Below are positions 1 through 7,282 of a stretch of 15,977 nucleotides of DNA, piece after piece. A program made the translations under genes and the position numbers. Numbering within the stretch: the stretch's first letter is position 1; each line of letters starts with the position of its first letter. The notes under the pieces are model-generated. The model did no database searches, was not told the DNA's origin, and worked only from the letters and a program-made list of their open reading frames with translations. The DNA comes from Caulobacteraceae bacterium (GTDB lineage Bacteria > Pseudomonadota > Alphaproteobacteria > Caulobacterales > Caulobacteraceae): assembly GCA_947452665.1 (NCBI GenBank), contig CANGEH010000014.1:1-15977 (forward strand). Direction: 5' to 3'.

Positions 1-1
1 C

Positions 2-1483
2 TCGACCGGCGGCACGCGCGCGGCCATTGCTGCGGCCGGAATGCCGGTCAAGGATGTCTCGGATCTCACTGGGTTTGCCGAAATGATGGATGGGCGGGTC
101 AAGACCCTGCATCCGGTCATTCATGGCGGCTTATTGGGTGTGCGTGATGCAGCTGACCATGCCAAGGCCATGCAGGACCACGGCATTGGCGGTATCGATC
201 TTTTATACGTCAATCTTTATCCGTTTGAGGCCACGGTCGCGGCGGGCGCCGATTTCGCCACCTGCGTTGAGAATATCGATATTGGCGGCCCCGCCATGAT
301 CCGCTCGGCCGCCAAGAACCATGCCTATGTCTGTGTCTGTACCCAGCCTGGCGATATGGCCGAAGTGATCGCGGCCCTGAAAACACAGGGCGCTACCGAT
401 CTTGCCCTGCGCCAAAACCTGGCCGCCAAGGCCTATGCCCATACGGCTAGTTATGATGCGGCCATTGCCAGTTGGTTCGCCGCCCAACTCAATCAGCCAA
501 GCCCAGAGCGCAAGATTATTGCCGGGCGGCTGGCCCAGACCACGCGCTATGGCGAAAATCCGCATCAGACGGCGGCCTTCTATACCTTTCCTAGCCCGCG
601 CATCGGGGTGGCCACGGCCCGCCAGCTTCAGGGCAAGGCACTGAGCTATAATAATATCAATGACACAGACGCCGCCTTTGAGCTGGTTGCCGAATTTGAT
701 CCGGCCCATGGCCCAGCCGTTGCGATTATCAAGCATGCCAATCCCTGCGGCGTTGCGGTGGCGGGTGATTTAAAGACCGCCTATTTGCGGGCCCTGGCCT
801 GTGATCCGGTCTCGGCCTTTGGCGGGATTGTCGCGGTCAATTGCCGCCTTGATGCGGCCGCTGCTGAGGAAATGGTCAAGATCTTTACCGAGGTGGTGAT
901 TGCGCCAGAAGCCGATGAGGCCGCGATTGCCCTGTTTGCCGCCAAGAAGAACCTGCGCCTGCTCGTCACTGGCGGCCTGCCCGACCCGCTCGCCAAGGGC
1001 GAGACCTTCAAGTCTGTGGCCGGGGGCTTTTTGGTCCAGAGCCGCGATGATGCGCGCCTGACCGCAAGTGATCTGACGGTGGTGACCAAGCGCGCCCCGA
1101 CGGATCAAGAGGTCAAGGACATGCTGTTTGCCTTTACTGTGGCCAAGCATGTCAAGTCCAATGCCGTCATCTATGCCAAGTCTGGTCAGACGGCGGGCAT
1201 TGGTGCCGGTCAGATGAACCGCAAGGACTCCGCCCGTGTTGCCGCCTTGCGCGCCGGTGAGGCGGCCGAGGCGGCGGGCCTTGCCCAGTCTCTGGCCAAG
1301 GGCTCGGTCTGTGCCTCAGACGCCTTCTTCCCGTTTGCCGATGGCCTGATCCAGGCCATTGAGGCCGGGGCCACGGCCGTAATTCAGCCCGGCGGCTCCA
1401 TCCGCGATGACGAGGTGATTGCCGCTGCCGATGCTGCAGGCATTGCCATGGCCTTTACGGGTGTGCGGGTGTTTCGCCACTAG
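2..1483 (+). CDS. purH: Bifunctional AICAR formyltransferase / IMP cyclohydrolase, 5'-truncated by window edge
   Basis: This enzyme catalyses the last two steps of de novo purine synthesis in the cytoplasm: formylation of AICAR using 10-formyl-tetrahydrofolate, then ring closure to IMP. The open frame runs in from the left edge and starts with STGGT, which belongs to the N-terminal MGS-like cyclohydrolase domain. The EMMDGRVKTLHP signature follows. The transformylase domain shows YNNINDTDAA, the KHANPCG motif (Lys at 731-733, His at 734-736, matching the catalytic Lys-His pair of human ATIC), DPVSAFGGI, SDAFFPFADG and QPGGSIRDDEV near the end. About 493 residues are visible. Against a usual length of about 525-530, roughly 34 N-terminal residues lie outside the window. 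The ATG at 41 is internal and not the real start. The gene ends in TAG four bases from the convergent glutamate dehydrogenase gene. Identification is secure. Confidence 0.97.
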   Translation, partial: STGGTRAAIAAAGMPVKDVSDLTGFAEMMDGRVKTLHPVIHGGLLGVRDAADHAKAMQDHGIGGIDLLYVNLYPFEATVAAGADFATCVENIDIGGPAMIRSAAKNHAYVCVCTQPGDMAEVIAALKTQGATDLALRQNLAAKAYAHTASYDAAIASWFAAQLNQPSPERKIIAGRLAQTTRYGENPHQTAAFYTFPSPRIGVATARQLQGKALSYNNINDTDAAFELVAEFDPAHGPAVAIIKHANPCGVAVAGDLKTAYLRALACDPVSAFGGIVAVNCRLDAAAAEEMVKIFTEVVIAPEADEAAIALFAAKKNLRLLVTGGLPDPLAKGETFKSVAGGFLVQSRDDARLTASDLTVVTKRAPTDQEVKDMLFAFTVAKHVKSNAVIYAKSGQTAGIGAGQMNRKDSARVAALRAGEAAEAAGLAQSLAKGSVCASDAFFPFADGLIQAIEAGATAVIQPGGSIRDDEVIAAADAAGIAMAFTGVRVFRH

Positions 1484-1487
1484 GGGC

Positions 1488-4400
1488 CTATTGGTCCCTG
1501 GCCAAGATCTCGCGCAGGGCGCTATTGGCTAGGGTCAATTTCGCAAAGGTCCAGGGCCCGCTCGCCGCCTCAATCTGGGCGAGGCTGGACTTGGCCTTAT
1601 TGACCCGCTCAATACGTAGGCCAGACCAGGACGCAATCTTAGACTGAGCCGACGCGGCGGTGTCGGCGGCCTGTTCATGGCCGGCAAAATCCATAATTGC
1701 GGCGGTGAGATCGGTTTGCTCGCCAACAAGATCCTCGATCAGGCGGCGTATGGCCAGGCGCTCGAACGGCCCTTCGGCCTCGATCGACCCCGCGGCGGCG
1801 CGCAAACGATCAAGACCAAATTGCGCGCCCACCTGGTGATAGAGCCTAGCGGTATGCAGCCAGCCCCATTTGGGCCCACGCGCCAGATCGGCAATATCAC
1901 TGATCGGGGTTAGGTTGCGCAGGCTCCTGACGGTCTTGGCCAAGGCCGTGGGGGCGCCCTGATCGGTCAAGGCCTGGATGCGCATCTGGGCGGCTTGCCG
2001 CTCAAACTCCGACAAAAGCTCAAAACTTTCATCTGCAACCGCATTTGCCGCAGGGCCATAGGCCGTGATGAGCGCCTGAACACTCGATTTGGTCTGTCCG
2101 GCGCGCCGGGCCAGCCAATAGGTCTGACGCCGAAGCGCTAGGGCCAGTTCGTCCAACAGGGCCAGTTGGGCCGGGCCGCCAAGCCGGGTGTTTGGCGACG
2201 CGATCTGTGACCAAAGCGCATCCAGTCCCAGAATTTGGCGCGCTGCGGTAAAGGCTAGGACCAGGGCCTTGGCATCCACCCCCGTTGCCGCCATCAGGCG
2301 CGGCGCAAAGCTTGGACCGACCCGATTGACCATCTCATTGGCTAAAACCGTGGCAATAATGTCTGGCCTTAGCCGGTGCCGCGCCATCTGCGCCTTAAAG
2401 CGCAGCAAGGCTGGTGGGAAATAGGCTTCCATGGTCTGGATAAACCAGGGGTCATCCACCACCCCGCTCTCCATAATCGCGGCCGACAATTCCAGCTTGC
2501 CATAGGCCATGATGACCGCCAGTTCCGGGCGCGTCAGGCCAAGGCCTTGTTCGGCGCGCAGGCGCATTCCGGCGCTGCTGGGCAGGCCCTCAAGCTTGCG
2601 ATCCAGGCGGCCTTCGGTTTCAAGCTGTGCCATAAGGTGCTCATGGGCCGCCAGATCGGCGCGGCTGGCGCGCTGTTGCAGGCTCAAGGCCAGGGTCTGG
2701 CCAATATTATCGGCTAGGACATGGTCGGCGACCGCGTCGGTCATGCTGGCCAAGAGGGCCTTGCGCGCGGCGCTATCGAGGTGCCCCGCCCTATGCGCCA
2801 TATCGGTCAGGATCTTGATATTGACCTCGTGGTCAGAGCAGTCGACGCCCGCCGAATTATCGATGGCATCAGTATTGATCCGGCCACCGGCCTGAGCAAA
2901 CCGGATGCGGGCAGCCTGGGTCAGGCCAAGATTGGCCCCCTCGCCAATCACCAGGCAATTTAGGGCCTCTGCATCGATGCGCACAGCGTCATTGGCCTTG
3001 TCGCCGACCTGGGCATGGGTCTCGTCGGCGGCTTTGACATAGGTGCCAATGCCGCCCAGATACAAGAGCTCAAACCTAGCCTGGAGCAGGGCCTTGATCA
3101 GGTCATTTGGGGTTATGGCGACCTCGTCTGTGCCGATCAAGGCGCGGATTTGCGCACTCAGCGCAACCGATTTTAGACTGCGGGCAAATACGCCGCCGCC
3201 GGCCGAGATCAGGGCCGGATTATAATCAGCCCAAGACGAGCGCGGCAGGCCAAACAGGCGCTGGCGCTCGGTCCAGCTCTTGGCGGGGTCTGGGTCTGGA
3301 TCGATAAAGACGTGGCGGTGATCAAAGGCGGCGATAAGCCTGGTCTGTTTGGACAAAAGCATGCCATTGCCAAACACATCGCCCGACATGTCGCCAATCC
3401 CGATGACGGTGAAGGGTTCGGTCTGAATATCCTTGCCCGCCTCGCGGAAATGACGTTTGACCGCCTCCCAAGCGCCGCGCGCGGTGATGGCCATGGCCTT
3501 GTGGTCATAGCCAACCGACCCGCCCGAGGCAAAGGCATCGCCCAGCCAAAAGCCGTAGTCTTCGGCCACGCAATTGGCGATATCGGAAAAGCTGGCCGTG
3601 CCCTTATCGGCGGCAACCACCAGATAGGGATCATCGGCGTCATAGCGCAGGGTCTGGCCGGGGTGAATGACTGCGCCATCTTTGGCCAGATTATCAGTCA
3701 GGTCCAACAGGCCGGACAGAAAAATCTTATAGGCACTAATCGCTTCACCCAGCACCGCATCGGCTCCGGCCTCACGCGGTAGGGCCTTTGGGAAGAAGCC
3801 GCCCTTGGAGCCAACGGGGACAATAACCGCATTCTTGACCTGCTGGGCCTTAACCAGGCCGAGCACCTCAGTGCGAAAATCATCGCGCCGATCGCTCCAG
3901 CGCAGGCCACCGCGCGCTACAGGCCCAAAGCGCAGATGCACGCCCTCAACCCTTGGCGACCAGACATAGATTTCGCAAAAAGGCTTTGGCGCGGGCAGGT
4001 CCTCCAGATCCCGGCTGGCGATCTTTATCGAAATATAGGCCTTGGCCTGGCCATCCTTGTCGGTCTGGAAATAATTGGTGCGGGTCAGGGCCATGACCAG
4101 GTGCGCCAGCCGCCTTAAGACCCGGTCATGATCCAGGCTTGCGACCTGTTGCAGGCCGTCAATAATGTCAGCCAGACCGGTCTTGGCCAGGCGCGTTCTT
4201 TGCGCGCCGTCTTGGCGCAGGTCCGGATCAAACCGGCCAAGAAACAGGTCAAGGATCAGACGGGTCAGCGCAGGATTTTCACAAAGCGCGGCTTCTTGCA
4301 CTGCCTGGCTTGGATCGAGCCCTGATTGCTGGCGATAGCGCGCCAGGCAGCGGATCAGGGCCACTTCGCGCCAAGACAGGCCCAGTTCCAGCACAAGGCG

Positions 4401-6350
4401 GTTAAACCCGTCGCATTCGGTCTGGCCCGACCAAAGAGCCATCAAGGTCGCCTCTAGCGGGGCCTTGATGGTCTCAAATCGCAGCCGCGTGCCGTCTGGA
4501 TCTTCTAAAACAAATTCCTGCACCCAAAGGGAAGCGGCCGCGCCCGATTGCGGGCTGATGACAAACCCAGCCTCCGACAGCGCTTTTAGCCCCATGGATT
4601 GTAAAAGCGGTAAGACCTCGGCCAGGGCAATCGGATTTTCGGGGTGATAAAGCTTGAGCCGAATGGCCTCGGCGGTGTCGTGCCGGTTGCGATAGGCCCG
4701 CACCCTAAGGCCGCTATCGGGGGCCATATCGGCCATGATTTTTAGGTCATCAACTGCGTCTTCAGCGCTAAAAAGGTCGCAATACCCGGCTGGAAACGCG
4801 CCGCTAAATCGCCGGGTCCAGGCCTGAACGGTTTCGCTTGCCAGACCTGCGCTGCGTAAGGCGGCTGCGAACCGGTCGCTCCAGGGGCGCGAATGCTCGC
4901 CAATCTCGGCCTCGAGGGCGGCAAGATCAGGGGCCAGGGCCTGGCCGGGGGTCAGTCCGACAATATAGTGCACGCGGGCCAGGGGCGCGTCGGAAAAGCT
5001 GGGATAGGTGGCCGAGACCCGGCCCGCAAAGGCCTGGGCCAAGGCCTGTCCTGCCGCGCGGGCAACGGCCTCATTATAGTGGTCGCGGGGGATGAACAAA
5101 AGCGCCGAGACAAACCGGTCAAAGGGGTCATGACGCACAAATAGCTTAACCCTTGGCCGGTCAGTCAGGTGCAATAGGCCAAGGGCCGTGGTGGTTAGGT
5201 CGGCCAGCGAAATCTGGAACAGTTCGTCGCGCGGATAGGTCTCCAAAATGCTCCGCAGCCGCTTTTCACTATGGCTGCCGGAGGGTTTTGCCGCCTGGTC
5301 CAGCACCCTTGCCACCTTTCGCCGGATCAGGGGTACCTGGCTTGCGGGCTGTTCATAGGCCTCGACCGTAAACAGGCCGACAAAACGCACCTCGCCAAAG
5401 GCCCGCCCATCCGGCCCAAACCGCTTAATGCCGATGTAATCCATATGGGCCGCGCGGTGGATATGGGAGCGCAGATTGGACTTGGCCACGGTTAGGGGCT
5501 CACCCGCCTCTAGGTCGCGGCGAATCTGAGGCGATAGAATGGCCGGCTCATTGGTGCGCCGCAAAACCGACAGGGCCTCGTTGCGCAATATGCCAAGGCT
5601 GCTCTGGGGCTGGATCAGGGGCTCTTCTGCCGCATAATCGCCGCTCTTGGTGCGGGGATATTCGTAAACCCTTGCCCCGAGAAACACAAAATGGTCGGCC
5701 GCTAGCCATTCCAAAAAGGCCAGGGTTTCAGCGCGGTCCTCCGGCTCAAGGCCTAGCTTTTCGCCCTCTAGTGTCCGGATCGATTGCCGCATCAGGGCCA
5801 ACATGGCGCCGTGATCGCCCACCGCCAAATGCACATCATTAAGAACGCGGCTTAGCTGCGCTAAAAGAGTCGTGACCTGATCCCCGTCAAGGGCATTGAG
5901 CAGGATCAAGATCATGGATTCGCGGCGCGCAACAAAGGCGCCGTTATCTTGTCTATGCCCATCAAGATCGCGTGCGACCGTAATGACCGGGTGAAACAGG
6001 GCCTGAACCACAGCGCCGGTTTGGGCCACAGCCGCCATCACACTATCCACCAAAAACGGCGCGTCGGGCTGTAATAGGGTCAGGGCTGCACAAGGCCCAT
6101 TGGCCAATTGGGCGGTCTGGCAATCGAGACGCGGTACCGGACCTTGATAGGTTTCGGCCGCCTGCCAAAAGCGTTTGGCTAGGCTGGCCAGGGGCTGAGG
6201 GCCAAGGGACGCAAGCTCGTCTGGCGCGCCGTCGGCGCAGATCTGCTGGATAAAGTCGGTTTCATGGCCGCTGCAGGGGCCATAGGCCGAGATCAGGTCC
6301 GCATCGCTCACGCCGCGATCTTGCCGATTAGATTTCGCCGAGGTTTCCAA
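1488..6350 (-). CDS. gdhB: Large NAD-dependent glutamate dehydrogenase (about 180 kDa class)
   Basis: It oxidatively deaminates L-glutamate to 2-oxoglutarate and ammonia with NAD+, a catabolic step feeding the TCA cycle. The 1620 residues fit the large bacterial GDH class. The N-terminal ~700 residues are ACT-like and regulatory. The catalytic core begins near GGLRWSDR (814-821), followed by PVGSKGGFFPK with Lys849 as likely active-site lysine, GDMSGDVFGNGM (986-997), NSAGVDCSDHE (from 1165) and the dinucleotide-domain segment IGEGANLGLT. A long C-terminal helical domain follows. The start is a TTG at 6350-6348: an in-frame TAA lies just upstream, no ATG or GTG precedes it, and a purine-rich GGGGCAGG sits a few bases before it. 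A GTG at Val15 is an alternative without a clear ribosome site. In Caulobacter the equivalent enzyme, GdhZ, also influences FtsZ and division; whether that holds here is unknown. The symbol is used loosely, as gdhZ and gdh2 are also in use. Confidence 0.95.
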   Translation of the reverse strand: METSAKSNRQDRGVSDADLISAYGPCSGHETDFIQQICADGAPDELASLGPQPLASLAKRFWQAAETYQGPVPRLDCQTAQLANGPCAALTLLQPDAPFLVDSVMAAVAQTGAVVQALFHPVITVARDLDGHRQDNGAFVARRESMILILLNALDGDQVTTLLAQLSRVLNDVHLAVGDHGAMLALMRQSIRTLEGEKLGLEPEDRAETLAFLEWLAADHFVFLGARVYEYPRTKSGDYAAEEPLIQPQSSLGILRNEALSVLRRTNEPAILSPQIRRDLEAGEPLTVAKSNLRSHIHRAAHMDYIGIKRFGPDGRAFGEVRFVGLFTVEAYEQPASQVPLIRRKVARVLDQAAKPSGSHSEKRLRSILETYPRDELFQISLADLTTTALGLLHLTDRPRVKLFVRHDPFDRFVSALLFIPRDHYNEAVARAAGQALAQAFAGRVSATYPSFSDAPLARVHYIVGLTPGQALAPDLAALEAEIGEHSRPWSDRFAAALRSAGLASETVQAWTRRFSGAFPAGYCDLFSAEDAVDDLKIMADMAPDSGLRVRAYRNRHDTAEAIRLKLYHPENPIALAEVLPLLQSMGLKALSEAGFVISPQSGAAASLWVQEFVLEDPDGTRLRFETIKAPLEATLMALWSGQTECDGFNRLVLELGLSWREVALIRCLARYRQQSGLDPSQAVQEAALCENPALTRLILDLFLGRFDPDLRQDGAQRTRLAKTGLADIIDGLQQVASLDHDRVLRRLAHLVMALTRTNYFQTDKDGQAKAYISIKIASRDLEDLPAPKPFCEIYVWSPRVEGVHLRFGPVARGGLRWSDRRDDFRTEVLGLVKAQQVKNAVIVPVGSKGGFFPKALPREAGADAVLGEAISAYKIFLSGLLDLTDNLAKDGAVIHPGQTLRYDADDPYLVVAADKGTASFSDIANCVAEDYGFWLGDAFASGGSVGYDHKAMAITARGAWEAVKRHFREAGKDIQTEPFTVIGIGDMSGDVFGNGMLLSKQTRLIAAFDHRHVFIDPDPDPAKSWTERQRLFGLPRSSWADYNPALISAGGGVFARSLKSVALSAQIRALIGTDEVAITPNDLIKALLQARFELLYLGGIGTYVKAADETHAQVGDKANDAVRIDAEALNCLVIGEGANLGLTQAARIRFAQAGGRINTDAIDNSAGVDCSDHEVNIKILTDMAHRAGHLDSAARKALLASMTDAVADHVLADNIGQTLALSLQQRASRADLAAHEHLMAQLETEGRLDRKLEGLPSSAGMRLRAEQGLGLTRPELAVIMAYGKLELSAAIMESGVVDDPWFIQTMEAYFPPALLRFKAQMARHRLRPDIIATVLANEMVNRVGPSFAPRLMAATGVDAKALVLAFTAARQILGLDALWSQIASPNTRLGGPAQLALLDELALALRRQTYWLARRAGQTKSSVQALITAYGPAANAVADESFELLSEFERQAAQMRIQALTDQGAPTALAKTVRSLRNLTPISDIADLARGPKWGWLHTARLYHQVGAQFGLDRLRAAAGSIEAEGPFERLAIRRLIEDLVGEQTDLTAAIMDFAGHEQAADTAASAQSKIASWSGLRIERVNKAKSSLAQIEAASGPWTFAKLTLANSALREILARDQ

Positions 6351-6411
6351 TGCACCTGCCCCATTTTAGTCGACCCGAGGGACGGATCTCTTATGGCACC
6401 ATACGCAAGAT

Positions 6412-6440
6412 ATATTACGGTTTAGCTTACCTAGGGTAAA
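6412..6440 (-). promoter_or_regulatory. Candidate sigma70-type promoter for glutamate dehydrogenase
   Basis: On the minus strand TTTACC (6440-6435) and TAATAT (6417-6412) are separated by 17 bases, each matching four of six consensus positions. Transcription would begin near 6405, leaving a leader of about 55 bases before the TTG start. The match is moderate, and alphaproteobacterial promoters are often degenerate, so this is a proposal only. Confidence 0.3.
6427..6439. promoter_or_regulatory. Inverted repeat TTACC-N3-GGTAA, possible operator
   Basis: A perfect five-base inverted repeat with a three-base centre overlaps the candidate -35 element of the leftward glutamate dehydrogenase promoter. 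A repressor dimer bound here would block that promoter. The half-sites are short, so chance occurrence is possible, and I cannot name a regulator. Confidence 0.25.
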
Positions 6441-6446
6441 TGGCCG

Positions 6447-6474
6447 CTAGGGCCTTGCGACTAGGGCCTTGCGA
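6447..6474. repeat. Perfect tandem duplication of a 14-bp unit
   Basis: The unit CTAGGGCCTTGCGA occurs twice head to tail at 6447-6460 and 6461-6474 with no mismatch. It lies between the possible gdh operator and the G7-loop hairpin. It could be a slippage duplication or a pair of protein-binding sites; one helical turn plus about 3.5 bases separates equivalent positions. Confidence 0.85.
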
Positions 6475-6476
6475 AA

Positions 6477-6505
6477 CGTCGCCGGGTGGGGGGGACCCGG
6501 CGACG
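6477..6505. other. Strong 11-bp hairpin with a G7 loop
   Basis: CGTCGCCGGGT (6477-6487) and ACCCGGCGACG (6495-6505) are exact reverse complements around seven guanines (6488-6494). No T-run follows on the plus strand. On the minus strand only TTT follows, so a canonical intrinsic terminator is doubtful in either direction. In RNA the element would be very stable; in DNA it could extrude as a cruciform. Confidence 0.75.
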
Positions 6506-6585
6506 CCGCTCGCCTCAAGCAGGGGCGATCCATCGGGCTGGCCCTAGACCGCGGGGGACGGCGCAGGGCAAGCCAAGCTGGGCTG

Positions 6586-6614
6586 TTTACAGCCCGAACT
6601 AGACTTAAGATAGT
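6586..6614 (+). promoter_or_regulatory. Candidate sigma70-type promoter for the DUF2306 gene
   Basis: TTTACA (6586-6591, five of six consensus) is followed after 17 bases by GATAGT (6609-6614, four of six). Initiation near 6621 would give a leader of about 54 bases before the GTG at 6675. The -35 overlaps a small hairpin GGGCTG-TTTA-CAGCCC (6580-6595), and the -10 lies inside the first of two direct repeats. It may also drive the downstream polysaccharide gene. Confidence 0.4.
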
Positions 6615-6648
6615 GATCCTGTATGGATGTTTTAAGACGTCAGTGATC
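6605..6648 (+). repeat. Paired direct repeats TTAAGA...AGTGATC, possible operator
   Basis: TTAAGA is followed by AGTGATC at 6605-6618 with one base between, and again at 6632-6648 with four bases between. The AGTGATC elements are 30 bp apart, about three helical turns. The second extends into the palindrome GTGATCAC. The first copy overlaps the candidate -10 box and the second lies in the presumed leader, an arrangement that would suit a cooperatively binding repressor. The regulator is unknown. Confidence 0.4.
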
Positions 6649-6674
6649 ACGCCTGCGTGAGGAGCTCAAGGCCA

Positions 6675-7187
6675 GTGAAAAGCTTTCAGCCAAACATTCG
6701 CCCCCAGACCGTTGCGGCTATTGGCGCGGCGGCCTTGGGTCTTTTGCTCATAACGACCCTGGTCAAGGGCAACTTGTCTTCCCCCCATTTCCAATCCCTG
6801 ATCGGCCAGCCCGTTCAGGTCTATATTCATCTGGTTGCTGCCTTGTTGACCTTCGGCTTGGGACTGGTTTTGTTTGCCGCGCCAAAAGGCAATTTTCCGC
6901 ATCGCGCCTTGGGCTGGATCTGGTCGGGCCTGATGCTGACCGTGGCGGCGTCCTCGCTTTGGATAACCGGCCTCAACGGTAGCGCCTATTCGCCCATCCA
7001 CCTATTGTCCGCCTGGGTCTTGGTGATCTTGCCTGTGGCGCTGGTGGCCGCGCGCAGGCACAAGGCTGGCATCCATAGCCGGATCATGACGGGCCTATTT
7101 CTTGGGGCCATGCTCGTGGCGGGCGGGTTTACATTCTTTCCCGGCCGACTGCTTTGGCGGGCATTTTTTGCCGGGGCGGCGGGCTAG
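6675..7187 (+). CDS. DUF2306-type small integral membrane protein
   Basis: This 170-residue inner-membrane protein has about five hydrophobic segments: one near the N-terminus (TVAAIGAAALGLLLITTL), then segments around HLVAALLTFGLGLVLF, LGWIWSGLMLTVAASSLWI, LLSAWVLVILPVALVAA and TGLFLGAMLVAGGFTFFPG. HRALGW, SPIHLLS and the closing GGFTFFPGR resemble DUF2306 proteins, whose function is not established. The conserved histidines could bind a metal or haem, but that is speculation. I chose the GTG at 6675 because GAGGAG lies at 6659-6664, ten bases upstream. The in-frame GTG at 6657 would give 176 residues but lacks a ribosome site. The next gene starts 95 bases downstream on the same strand, so co-transcription with the polysaccharide gene is possible. 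The family assignment is from memory of motif style. Confidence 0.75.
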   Translation: MKSFQPNIRPQTVAAIGAAALGLLLITTLVKGNLSSPHFQSLIGQPVQVYIHLVAALLTFGLGLVLFAAPKGNFPHRALGWIWSGLMLTVAASSLWITGLNGSAYSPIHLLSAWVLVILPVALVAARRHKAGIHSRIMTGLFLGAMLVAGGFTFFPGRLLWRAFFAGAAG

Positions 7188-7282
7188 GGGCCATTTCTCT
7201 TGATCCCAAGGCCCGGCGCCGCAGTTTGGTCATGATAAGGGCTCAATACCCGGCGTTCGATTAGCACCTTGCCAAGGCCTCA

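Larger units (their letters stand above)
6351..6674. other. Divergent intergenic regulatory region
   Basis: This 324-base spacer separates the leftward glutamate dehydrogenase from the rightward DUF2306 gene. I see no convincing gene in it: two short overlapping open frames (about 63 and 67 codons) have low-complexity, frame-shadow-like translations and no ribosome sites. It is rich in symmetry: TTACC-N3-GGTAA, two tandem 14-mers, an 11-bp stem with a G7 loop, a 6-bp stem with TTTA loop (6580-6595), and two copies of TTAAGA...AGTGATC, the second running into the palindrome GTGATCAC (6643-6650). Candidate promoters face both ways. The individual parts are listed separately. Confidence 0.7.

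Noticed and set aside
6477..6505. The G7-loop hairpin as an intrinsic terminator.
   Set aside because: No T-tract follows on the plus strand and only three T's on the minus strand, and no gene ends nearby in either direction.
6605..6635. A possible CtrA box from the two TTAA elements near the DUF2306 promoter.
   Set aside because: The CtrA site needs TTAA-N7-TTAA; here the spacing is about 23 bases, so it does not fit.
6447..6660. Two overlapping short open frames of 67 (-) and 63 (+) codons in the divergent spacer.
   Set aside because: They cover the repeats and hairpin rather than avoiding them, have no ribosome sites, and look like Arg/Pro/Gly-rich noise.
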